Of a DNA stretch of 23,642 nucleotides, positions 1 to 6,580 are shown piece by piece. A model generated the notes under the pieces. It worked only from the letters and a program-made list of their open reading frames with translations. It was not told where the DNA came from and searched no databases. This DNA is from Verrucomicrobia bacterium UBA3761 (GTDB lineage: Bacteria > Verrucomicrobiota > Kiritimatiellia > RFP12 > UBA1067), in assembly GCA_002371135.1 (NCBI GenBank), contig DFGB01000008.1, positions 1 to 23,642 of the forward strand, in the 5' to 3' direction. Both the position numbers and the translations under genes were made by a program. Within the stretch, counting starts at the first letter, position 1; each line of letters starts with the position of its first letter.

Positions 1-60
1 CGCTTTTGCTTTCACCGCGACAGCTTTTTTTAGCCGGAAGCGCAATTTCACCGCAATAGA

Positions 61-142
61 TTTTTATCGCAGAGACGCAGAGGCGCAGAGTTTATCGATA
101 AAGCCTAGGATACTCTGCGCCTCTGCGTCTCTGCGATAAAAA
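61..142. repeat. Perfect inverted repeat, 'cgcagagacgcagag' family
   Basis: Arms 61-90 and 113-142 are exact reverse complements over 30 bases, with a 22-base loop. Each arm is a run of GCAGAG-type hexamer variants and ends in T5/A5, so a transcript from either strand would form a long hairpin followed by U residues. This is the best preserved member of a family seen again at 1749-1834, 7883-7910, 10361-10437, 14320-14399 and at the right end. It lies downstream of the small ORF at 217-321 (minus) and could terminate it; that role is inference. Confidence 0.9.
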
Positions 143-196
143 ACGAGATGCTTGAAATAAATCGAAAATCGTAAATCGCAAATCGAAAATCAAAAC
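143..196. repeat. AT-rich 'aaatcgaaaatc' tandem-like repeat
   Basis: A stretch built from degenerate units of the form AAATCGAAAATC / AAATCGCAAATCG adjoins the big inverted repeat. The same unit recurs at about 10404-10419, 14245-14262 and 14407-14440, each time close to a copy of the 'cgcagagacgcagag' repeat, so the two types form composite modules. No coding signal is seen. Confidence 0.65.
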
Positions 197-216
197 CAGT
201 GCAAACGGGAAACATA

Positions 217-321
217 CTAGACGGCTCTGGCGATGTTTACGGCCGAATCGTGATTGTCGACGAGGCCTTTTTCGAAAAGCCACTTGCGGGCGGTTTCCAC
301 TTTGACTTGCATCGTTTTCAT
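217..321 (-). CDS. Small hypothetical protein, 34 aa
   Basis: A 34-codon reading frame (MKTMQVKVETARKW... ending ...SAVNIARAV). I do not recognise a family. Support: a Shine-Dalgarno-like AAAGGA about 9 bases before the ATG at 321, and a balanced amphipathic composition (Lys/Arg/Glu/Val) unlike the Arg/Pro-rich shadow frames around it. The frame stays open upstream to 414, but that extension is Arg/Pro-rich and crosses palindromic leader DNA, so the inner ATG is preferred. The 3' side runs into the repeat hairpin at 61-142, a plausible terminator. It could be a true microprotein, a leader peptide, or the relic of a larger gene. Confidence 0.45.
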   Translation of the reverse strand: MKTMQVKVETARKWLFEKGLVDNHDSAVNIARAV

Positions 322-351
322 CGAGTTGTTCCTTTCGGGTTTGGTTGTCTT

Positions 352-398
352 ACGCCCGGGCGTGAGAGCTCGAAAGCGTTGCCGGGAACTGCCCCGGC
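352..398 (-). promoter_or_regulatory. Structured leader candidate upstream of the small ORF
   Basis: Read on the minus strand, the leader before the 34-aa ORF contains a 6-bp-stem hairpin (GCCGGG at 381-386 with CCCGGC at 393-398) and a perfect 12-bp palindrome ACGCCCGGGCGT (352-363). A TATAAC -10-like hexamer lies just beyond them near 405, but I see no convincing -35. The structures could fold in a 5' UTR; I do not recognise a known riboswitch. Confidence 0.3.
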
Positions 399-431
399 AT
401 AAGTTATATGGCAACTCGATCGCAAATCGGC

Positions 432-522
432 AAAAAATTTTTCAAAAAATTTTCGCGTGGCGTGGCGGTGGCGGTGCGGGGGGGGGGGCTCGCGCGCGCG
501 TACGCACACGCGCACACGCGTA
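432..522. other. A-tracts, G11 run and 32-base alternating pyrimidine-purine run
   Basis: This noncoding stretch holds, in order, two adjacent AAAAAATTTT-type tracts (432-442 and 444-453), a run of eleven G (478-488), and a strictly alternating C/T-A/G run of 32 bases (491-522, mostly CG and CA steps). Such sequences favour bent DNA, G-run structures and Z-DNA respectively. No ORF with plausible composition is present here. Confidence 0.8.
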
Positions 523-545
523 ATAAAAAAAAACAATAAATCAGG

Positions 546-601
546 TTCTCTCTTTCTTTCTCTTTATTTCTTTTGCTTCTTTTCTTTTTTCTCTTTCTTT
601 C
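546..601. other. 56-base homopyrimidine tract
   Basis: Of 56 bases, 54 are C or T; the interruptions are A566 and G575. The composition is TTCT/TTTC-like. Long pyrimidine tracts of this kind can form triplex (H-)DNA under supercoiling. It sits directly next to the TGATATCAT array. No coding function is apparent. Confidence 0.8.
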
Positions 602-606
602 GAAAA

Positions 607-637
607 TGATATCATTTTGATATCATCGTGATATCAT
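607..637. promoter_or_regulatory. Three TGATATCAT sites at 11-bp spacing (operator/iteron candidate)
   Basis: Identical TGATATCAT copies begin at 607, 618 and 629, an exact 11-bp pitch. Each contains the self-complementary octamer TGATATCA, so each is itself a dyad. Repeated palindromes spaced by one helical turn would place several proteins on the same face of the DNA, as in operators or iterons. The bound protein is unknown. They lie between the pyrimidine tract and the palindrome CCGGAATTCCGG (648-659). Confidence 0.55.
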
Positions 638-672
638 TTCGAGTCGCCCGGAATTCCGGTTCGAATCAACCG

Positions 673-706
673 AAAAAACGTTGCAGGCGATAGATTGCCT
701 GCAACG
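673..706 (-). terminator. Rho-independent terminator, minus strand
   Basis: On the minus strand a perfect 10-bp stem (CGTTGCAGGC with GCCTGCAACG; arms 697-706 and 679-688) with an 8-base loop is followed directly by six T residues (plus-strand A run 673-678). This is a textbook intrinsic terminator for leftward transcription. Its only obvious client is read-through from the operon ending at 1888. It abuts the point where the plus-strand pseudogene loses its 5' end, which suggests a rearrangement junction here. Confidence 0.7.
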
Positions 707-708
707 CT

Positions 709-1702
709 GCGATATATCGGAAACGAGCGTCGAAACTATCGTCCGCAACGCCGCCCGCCAAGCGCGCCGTCGTATACAAGGTCTTCAATCTCTTCTGCTC
801 GCTGGCCCAAACTCCGGAAGACCACAAACGCCCAGCCAAGGAGCGCTATCTCGTCGTCGGCAACCGCACCAATCTCATGGGGCGCATCCTCAAAAATCTC
901 GACAAGATCCTCGCGCTCGACGCCAAGGGCCGGCTCACCGCGAAGAATGTCGTCAAGACCTGCTTCCCGGACATGGTTGCCGCCAAGGCGACCGGCAACT
1001 ACGACCTCAAGGCGGTGACGAAGTTCTACGACGCCATGGACGCAATGCTCCCTGAAGCCCCGGAGGACGGCGGCTATAGCGACATCGCAGGGCCCCTCGC
1101 GCTGCTGATGGAGTCCACTTTCCTGCACTGTGGAGGAAGGCGCCAACTCCCTCCGCAACGGCAAGCCGCTCGCCGGGCCGCAATACATCTCGCCGGGCCA
1201 GATGCCGTTCGGCGAATTCGAAACGCTCGAAGGCGGACGCAACATGATCGAGGCCGACCTCTACCGCCCCGCCAACTACTCTGTCGTCGGCGGACCGCAG
1301 GATATCCTGCCCGAGGACGCCGGCTTCGGCTTCAACTTCCCCGGCGAGAAGCGCTTCGTCACGAACGGCAGCCCTGACGGCAGGGCCAACATGGCGAAAG
1401 TCGGCGACAAGGTCGAAGCGATGTGCGGCCCGACGCATATCAAACAGGCCAGCTCTGTCATGCTGATGCTCTCGCAGTCCGGCCTCGGCATCCTAGACAA
1501 AGGTCTCAAGCCCTACGGCGTCATATCCTCCGAGCACAGCGCGGTGGACTACACTCTCTCGAAGAACGCCCGGACTGGCGACGTCACCATCAAGTATTCC
1601 AGCCCCGAAGGACTGCCCTTCCGCTTCGAATGGACCGCCACCGTCGACGTTGACGGCATGGTGACCACGACGCCCCTCAAGTTCGAAAGCAAGTCGAGAT
1701 GA
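709..1702 (+). pseudogene. Broken gene of unknown function (5'-truncated, frameshifted)
   Basis: Two overlapping frames together read as one protein. The first is open from about 694 and includes ...YLVVGNRTNLMGRILKNL..., ending near 1125. The second resumes with TVEEGANSLRNG and runs to the stop at 1700-1702 (...TTTPLKFESKSR). One extra base near 1125-1126 accounts for the switch; removing it joins LLMESTFL to TVEEGANS. The first frame has no ATG before 877, yet its sequence looks genuinely coding well upstream of that, so the start is missing or moved. The codon bias resembles the neighbours. I do not recognise the family; no signal peptide, membrane segment or catalytic motif is visible. 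If the frameshift is a sequencing error, the gene would be about 330 codons long but still without a clear start. Confidence 0.6.
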
Positions 1703-1748
1703 ACGTCGGCGTTGCAACGAAATACGTCGAGGACGCCGCCAATTATCC

Positions 1749-1834
1749 CGAGAGACCCGAGAGTGCGCAGAGAATTTTCGAGTTTTCAATTAGCCAAACC
1801 TCTCGGCGTCTCTGCGACTCTGCGATTAAAAAAA
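1749..1834. repeat. Degenerate 'cgcagagacgcagag' inverted repeat
   Basis: A decayed copy of the repeat family. The left part (about 1749-1772) has GAGAGAC and GTGCGCAGAG; the right part (1802-1834) has CGTCTCTGCGACTCTGCG followed by ATTAAAAAAA. It lies between the converging broken gene and the end of the helicase-nuclease gene, where a hairpin could stop transcription from both sides. Confidence 0.6.
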
Positions 1835-1887
1835 TGGAAGGCTTGAAGCAATCAAAAATTCTCTTTGTTCCTGCCGGAGAAACTATT

Positions 1888-4800
1888 TTAAGTGCCTTCG
1901 AGGGCGTTTTTCAACCGCTCCTCCGCACGACTTCTGTCGAGCGCCCAATCGACGCTCCAGACATGGATGAGACGCCAGCCGAGTCCGGCAAGGACGCCAG
2001 GCCTATTGAAATCGCGGTCTTTCGCTGATTTCTGCGACGCATAATTGCGTCCATCGCACTCGATTCCCGCGATAAAACCACTCTCGCCCCGCTTGCGCAC
2101 GCCTATATCAATGCGCAAAGCCGACGCCCCGACCCCGCGCACCGCTTCGTAGCCAAGCCCCTCGATGAACTTCGCAACGGCATCGGCAAATGCCTCGCGG
2201 GACGTGAGCGCAGCATCTCCGCTTCTTACAGCCCCGCCGCGTTCCGCGTATTCGAGAAACGCCTTCAGGTGGCTGGCGCCGACGGACTTCACGCGGCCAT
2301 CCTCGCCGGCGTCGATCTGCGTTGAATGAATCGACGAGAACACGACAATTTGTTCCTTGGCGCGTGTCACGGCTACGTTCAGACGCCTCTCGCCGCCGAC
2401 GCGGTTCAACGGCCCGAAATTCATTGAAAAGCGCCCTTCCTCGTCTGGCGCGAAAGCGATGGAGAATAGAATCACGTCCGCTTCGTCGCCTTGCACGTTT
2501 TCAAGGTTTTTGACGAAATACGCGCCTTCCCCTTCTTCACCCAAAATCGCGTCGAGTTCTGGATCCGCCGCACGGCGTTCGTCCAGCATGGAACGTATCA
2601 ACTTCTGCTGCGGGATGGCGAACGTCACAATGCCGATCGAACGAGGCCTGCGCCCTGGCATCTTCACGGTGTCGCAGACATAATCGACAAGCGCCTTCGC
2701 CTCGACGGGGTTCGCCCGCATCGAGCGTCCTTCCCTGACGAAACGGCCGCCCTCTACGAATTTGAATGCGACGCCAAGCGTGGGCGACGAGGACGCCGCA
2801 GGGAACGTGCAGAGGCGTCCTTCGTAGTAATGCTCGTTGCTGAAGGAGATGAGCGACTCGTGGCGACTGCGGTAATGCCAATCGAGATAGGCGGAATAGA
2901 CGCCCGCGACGAGGCATTCGTCGAGAATGCTCTCCTGGTCGGCGACGTCCTGCAACTCCTCTTCGTCTTCCTCCCCGGTTTCTGTCCGGTTGAAGAAATT
3001 CGTGGGCGGCATCTGTTTGGGATCGCCTACGACAATCAACTGGTTTGCGCGTGCGATGACGCCTATCGCGTCCCAGACGGGAATCTGCGAGGCTTCGTCG
3101 AAGATGAGAATATCGAATGGCTTGCCCGAGACGTCGAGATACTGCGCCACTGAAAGCGGGCTCATCAGGAAGCAAGGCTTGAGACGAGGCAGGAGATTCG
3201 GAGTTTCTGCAAGGATCTGGCGTACGGGCTTGAGGCGCGTCTTCTTGGTGCATTCGCGTTTGAGAACGGCAAGTTCCTTCGCCTCTGGCGATGCCGGAGC
3301 GCACTTGCGAGGGAGCGCGGCGGAAAGACGCGCCACCACGACCTCGGACGCAAGTTGCGTTGCGCGTTTTTCGAGCTCGCGGAATTTCGCGACGCACTCT
3401 TCATGCCGGACTGCGTTGAAATCACGAAGAGCGGACTCGCGCGAGACGACTTCGTCGAAAAGCTGTTTCGCGAACAGCGTTTCAAAGGCATCGACGCTCT
3501 TGATGCAATCGACACCGCATGCGGCCGCTTCGCCGCGTGATTTCATGTATCGCATGACATTGCGCGCTTCGCCGATATGCTTCGCCAGTTCCCCGGCGCG
3601 CGCAACAAAATCCTCAGGCGATGCCGACTCGTCCACGGCAATCTCATCATACCTCGCCAATGCCTCGGCCAACTGGGAACCGGCAAATCCGGGAGAGAAC
3701 TTCAAAGCGATTTCGCGCCATGTCAATTCACGTGGCTCGGCCCACGTCTTCTTGAAAAAGAGAATGGCTTTGAGGATGTTCCTGATTTTGCGCTTGCGCT
3801 CCATGTCCTTGCGATAAAGATCCCTGGCGGCCGCATAGCCGTCCGAGAATTTTTCAACTTCGCAAGCGGCTGCGCGAACCGCTTCGCCCAGATTCCGTTC
3901 GAAGACCGGCGACCAGACGACCTCCTTGAGACGCGGAAACGCCGCAACGCCCGCCATGTCGACCTGTGACGCATCCTCGGCAAGCCTGGACACGGCCTCT
4001 CGCATTTGCACATATTCTTCGCGCGCAACCGATGCAGCATCGAACTTGCGCGTGAAAAACCCGTTTTCTCCGCCAGAGAGCGCTTTGCCGTCATAACCGA
4101 GACGCTCGAGACAATCGAAGGCGCTCATGCCGCATGGATGGACTTTGTGCAATGCCTGCACATAACCATCAAGTTCGGCCTGGCATTTCGTCTTGCCCTC
4201 TATGACGCTTTCCCATTCATAATTGTTGCTCGCCCCGGCGGCTTCGATCGCCTCGCGAATCTGTGCATAGAAGCGCGGTTTCTCGGTTTTATTCGAGTGG
4301 AGTTCAAGGCAGAACGGAGCGAGGCCGATTTTGTCGAGACGCGATTTGACGACATCGAGCGCGGCTTTCTTTTCAGAGACGAACAGCACTCGCCGTCCAA
4401 GCGCGAGATTCTGCGCTATCATGTTCGCGATCGTCTGCGACTTGCCCGTGCCGGGCGGACCGTGCAGGACGAATGTCTTGCCCATCTGGGAATATACGAC
4501 GGCTGCAAGCTGGGAAGAGTCCGCCGCGAGCGGGCAGAACATGGATTCCGGCTTGACGTGGCGCGAAAACTCTTCAGGCGGGAATACGGCGATACCATCG
4601 TCGAAAACGCCATCGCCGCGTTCAATGTGTCCGACGAGTTTGTTCTTCTCCAGTTCTTCCATTCGCGATGTCATATCCTTCCACATCACGAATTTGCCGA
4701 ACGAAAAGCATCCCATGAAGAGTTTTTCTTCCACCGACCATCCTTCCCTCCCGGCGATAGCCGAACGGAAGCATGCCAGCACCTTGGCGACATCGACGCC

Positions 4801-5349
4801 ATGATCATCCGCCGGCAACGGCGAGATGCCTTCGACTGCAATGCCAAACTGGGACTTCAGAAATTCTACAAGCGTTATGTTGACAATGGTTTCATCGTCG
4901 AGGCGCCGCATTTTCACGCCGCTCTTCATATTCTTGCGCTCAAGGCGCACGGGGACGAGCAAAATCGGGGCGGCGTATGTTTTCGCACCAGGCGCGTCCT
5001 CTCGCCAGTCGAGCACGCCGGCCGCAATAAAAAGCGTGTTGACTCCGGCCTCTTCGAAACTCGCTTTCGCGTCGTGGTAGAGGTCGTTCATCCGGCGCTT
5101 CGTCTCTTTAGGCGAAAGGGGAGAAACGAGCAATGCATCCTTTGGCGCTTCTTCCCTGGCGACGATATCGATCGCCTTGTCCGACGCAATGGCATCCTCC
5201 AGGGCGCAAATATCCGGGCATTCGAGAGCGACAACCTGCCGTGAAGAGGCGGGGATGTTCAGGAGCCTGTTGCGCGCCGAGAAGTCGAGCAGCTTCTGGC
5301 ACCACTTTTCTATACGTTCTTTTGACATGATTTCATCTCGTGAAGCCAT
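1888..5349 (-). CDS. DUF4011 / superfamily 1 helicase with C-terminal PD-(D/E)XK nuclease
   Basis: A 1153-residue helicase-nuclease. The N-terminus (RIEKWCQKLLDFSARNRLLN, residues 12-31) matches DUF4011. A Walker A motif GPPGTGKS lies near residues 297-304; the Walker B/motif II region FDEASQIPVWDA followed by GDPKQMPPT lies near 745-775; late SF1 motifs include the VTRAKEQIVVFSS stretch. The last about 100 residues match the MTES_1575-type REase fold: D1081, then IECDG (E1097), then GWRLIHVWSVDW. Such proteins are Upf1-like helicases often found among defence or mobile genes; the substrate is unknown. The start overlaps ybeY: ATG at 5349 has a GGGA about 7 bases upstream, whereas ATG at 5328 fits the usual family N-terminus better. 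It is the last gene of the lpxK-SWIM-ybeY run and is probably co-translated with it. Confidence 0.85.
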   Translation of the reverse strand: MASRDEIMSKERIEKWCQKLLDFSARNRLLNIPASSRQVVALECPDICALEDAIASDKAIDIVAREEAPKDALLVSPLSPKETKRRMNDLYHDAKASFEEAGVNTLFIAAGVLDWREDAPGAKTYAAPILLVPVRLERKNMKSGVKMRRLDDETIVNITLVEFLKSQFGIAVEGISPLPADDHGVDVAKVLACFRSAIAGREGWSVEEKLFMGCFSFGKFVMWKDMTSRMEELEKNKLVGHIERGDGVFDDGIAVFPPEEFSRHVKPESMFCPLAADSSQLAAVVYSQMGKTFVLHGPPGTGKSQTIANMIAQNLALGRRVLFVSEKKAALDVVKSRLDKIGLAPFCLELHSNKTEKPRFYAQIREAIEAAGASNNYEWESVIEGKTKCQAELDGYVQALHKVHPCGMSAFDCLERLGYDGKALSGGENGFFTRKFDAASVAREEYVQMREAVSRLAEDASQVDMAGVAAFPRLKEVVWSPVFERNLGEAVRAAACEVEKFSDGYAAARDLYRKDMERKRKIRNILKAILFFKKTWAEPRELTWREIALKFSPGFAGSQLAEALARYDEIAVDESASPEDFVARAGELAKHIGEARNVMRYMKSRGEAAACGVDCIKSVDAFETLFAKQLFDEVVSRESALRDFNAVRHEECVAKFRELEKRATQLASEVVVARLSAALPRKCAPASPEAKELAVLKRECTKKTRLKPVRQILAETPNLLPRLKPCFLMSPLSVAQYLDVSGKPFDILIFDEASQIPVWDAIGVIARANQLIVVGDPKQMPPTNFFNRTETGEEDEEELQDVADQESILDECLVAGVYSAYLDWHYRSRHESLISFSNEHYYEGRLCTFPAASSSPTLGVAFKFVEGGRFVREGRSMRANPVEAKALVDYVCDTVKMPGRRPRSIGIVTFAIPQQKLIRSMLDERRAADPELDAILGEEGEGAYFVKNLENVQGDEADVILFSIAFAPDEEGRFSMNFGPLNRVGGERRLNVAVTRAKEQIVVFSSIHSTQIDAGEDGRVKSVGASHLKAFLEYAERGGAVRSGDAALTSREAFADAVAKFIEGLGYEAVRGVGASALRIDIGVRKRGESGFIAGIECDGRNYASQKSAKDRDFNRPGVLAGLGWRLIHVWSVDWALDRSRAEERLKNALEGT

Positions 5350-5777
5350 TTCAGTTCCCGGCGGCGCATGAGGGCGTAGTCGCGCGGAGAGTGGTCGTCG
5401 GCGCCGGAGAGGTGGTCCATGCCGTGGGCGACATACAAGAGGAATTCCCTGGCGGGAGACCAGCCGGGCCTTTTTGGGGCGGCGGAAAGCGCCCGCTCGG
5501 CGTTTACATACAATTCGCCGTAGACGCCGTCCGGCTCGGGAGGCATCGCATCGTAGCGCTGGGTTATGACGTCGGTCGCGCCGGCGACGCCCATCACGGC
5601 CTCGTGCACCTCGGCCGAGGCGACATCATCTTGAACGATTATGACGACCCGCCTGAACGTCAAGCCGCATCGCCCGGCGCTGCGGCCGGCAAAATATTTC
5701 GCGGCAGAGGCAAGCGTGCGGCGAGTCAGCGAAAGCGCCTTGGGCATGCGGCCGTCAATCTCTATTTCGACCTTCAC
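5310..5777 (-). CDS. ybeY: Endoribonuclease YbeY (16S rRNA maturation)
   Basis: 155 residues, normal family length. YbeY is a zinc metalloprotein for 16S rRNA 3' end processing and ribosome quality control. Visible signatures: GATDVITQRYD (residues 67-77, the family's 'TDVLSFP' site), GELYVNAERA (87-96), and the metal site HGMDHLSGADDH (118-129). The third His is one residue further on than in the classical HGxLHLxGYDH, and Leu before the second His is Asp; this is an unusual variant. The start is GTG at 5777, preceded by AGGGAG about 7 bases upstream, and it overlaps the previous frame's TGA in a GTGA junction, indicating translational coupling. The downstream helicase-nuclease starts inside its 3' end. 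Confidence 0.85.
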   Translation of the reverse strand: MKVEIEIDGRMPKALSLTRRTLASAAKYFAGRSAGRCGLTFRRVVIIVQDDVASAEVHEAVMGVAGATDVITQRYDAMPPEPDGVYGELYVNAERALSAAPKRPGWSPAREFLLYVAHGMDHLSGADDHSPRDYALMRRRELKWLHEMKSCQKNV

Positions 5778-5938
5778 AGGAATTCTCCCTCGTCGTCGCG
5801 TTTACCATCCACACTCTCGCCAGACTTCTCGAGTCGAATGCGGGATTCGCTCATGGCGCGTTCGTAAAACCTGGAAAAAACATCGACAAAGCGCTTCTCC
5901 CCCCGCCAGAAAGGCAGCGGACCGAGGCGCTTCAACAT
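5774..5938 (-). CDS. C-terminal segment of SWIM zinc-finger protein, separated by in-frame TGA
   Basis: About 54 codons from ATG 5938, or 62 from TTG 5962. The segment MLKRLGPLPFWRGEKRFVDV resembles the conserved '..RLG..PFWRGEE.F.' segment that follows the zinc finger in larger SWIM-domain proteins. It is in exactly the same frame as the SWIM ORF at 5996-6580: a single TGA (5996-5998) and about 19 sense codons separate them. Neither possible start has a good Shine-Dalgarno. Most likely it is the detached tail of one ancestral gene of about 268 codons, by a nonsense change or read-through; a free-standing small protein is possible. Its stop overlaps the ybeY GTG by four bases. Confidence 0.5.
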   Translation of the reverse strand: MLKRLGPLPFWRGEKRFVDVFSRFYERAMSESRIRLEKSGESVDGKRDDEGEFL

Positions 5939-5995
5939 TGGCGGCAGGGTTGTCTTTTTCAAGGTTGATATGCAAATTTGCGATATGTTTGGCGT

Positions 5996-6580
5996 TCACC
6001 CGCATAGCTCGTCGAGCGAAAGCCCCCGCAAGGAAAGCGCAAGAGCCGGGTGCGCGGAGATTTCTTCGCCCAGCGCAAGGAGCACCGCGAAGGAGTGCTT
6101 GCATACGGCGGCGTAGTCTGGACACGAACACGAGACTGTGACATCGTAAGAGCCATCGTCGGTGCGGCCGCCGGGGAAAAGCGAACAACCCGTCTCGCGG
6201 AAAATGGATTCGAGCTCCATTGGCATATCGCGCGCGGCAAGACGCGCGACGATCGCCGGCTTTGCGCGAATGGCGGAGATCAACTTCTCCCGCCTCGCCC
6301 CTTCCGGCCTTTTGAAGACAAGTTCGACTTCGTAGGCCCCGGCTCTCGCACCTTGGACTTTCGCAGAAACTACATTGCCGGCAATCGAAAGCGCCGTCAT
6401 CTGTCCCTGAACGGCATAAGCGCGGCCGCGGGAATAACGCCCGGCGAGGTCCTTGGAAGCGACTTCCTCGCGCCATCTGCCGCCCCACCATGTACGCAAA
6501 GTCCCGGCTCGCAAGTCTGGATACTTGAATCCAGCGGCAAAAACAGGCATTCGCGGCGGGTATCGTTTCTTCTTGCTCAT
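5996..6580 (-). CDS. SWIM zinc-finger protein (N-terminal part)
   Basis: 194 residues. The SWIM finger CxCx6CxH is C151, C153, C160, H162 (CSCPDYAAVCKH). The family N-terminal signature is also present: WWGGRWREEV (31-40) followed by RGRAYAVQGQ and VSAKVQGAR. SWIM domains bind nucleic acid or protein partners; in this bacterial family the proteins are often encoded next to SNF2-type helicases, but the exact role is unknown. The start ATG (6580) overlaps the stop of lpxK in an ATGA junction, so it is translationally coupled. The ORF ends at TGA 5996, but family-like sequence continues in the same frame to 5774. Other genes here use TGA as a normal stop, so recoding is unlikely. Confidence 0.8.
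   Translation of the reverse strand: MSKKKRYPPRMPVFAAGFKYPDLRAGTLRTWWGGRWREEVASKDLAGRYSRGRAYAVQGQMTALSIAGNVVSAKVQGARAGAYEVELVFKRPEGARREKLISAIRAKPAIVARLAARDMPMELESIFRETGCSLFPGGRTDDGSYDVTVSCSCPDYAAVCKHSFAVLLALGEEISAHPALALSLRGLSLDELCG

Noticed and set aside
61..142. Insertion sequence ends or attachment site
   Set aside because: No transposase or integrase gene lies between or near the repeat copies; they look like non-coding intergenic repeats.
432..706. Replication origin
   Set aside because: AT tracts and repeats are suggestive, but I find no DnaA-box-like TTATCCACA and no dnaA, dnaN or rep gene nearby.
1120..1140. Programmed frameshift in the broken gene
   Set aside because: No slippery heptamer or downstream pseudoknot is seen at the switch point, and the gene also lacks a start.
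4006..5244. Long plus-strand open frame opposite the helicase-nuclease gene
   Set aside because: Antisense shadow of a GC-rich gene; Arg/Phe/His-rich, no domain, no ribosome site, while the minus strand has clear helicase motifs.
5996..5998. TGA as selenocysteine or a reassigned codon
   Set aside because: Other genes in the window (e.g. lpxK and the CMD-cupin gene) end at ordinary TGA codons, and no SECIS-like hairpin is visible just after the codon.
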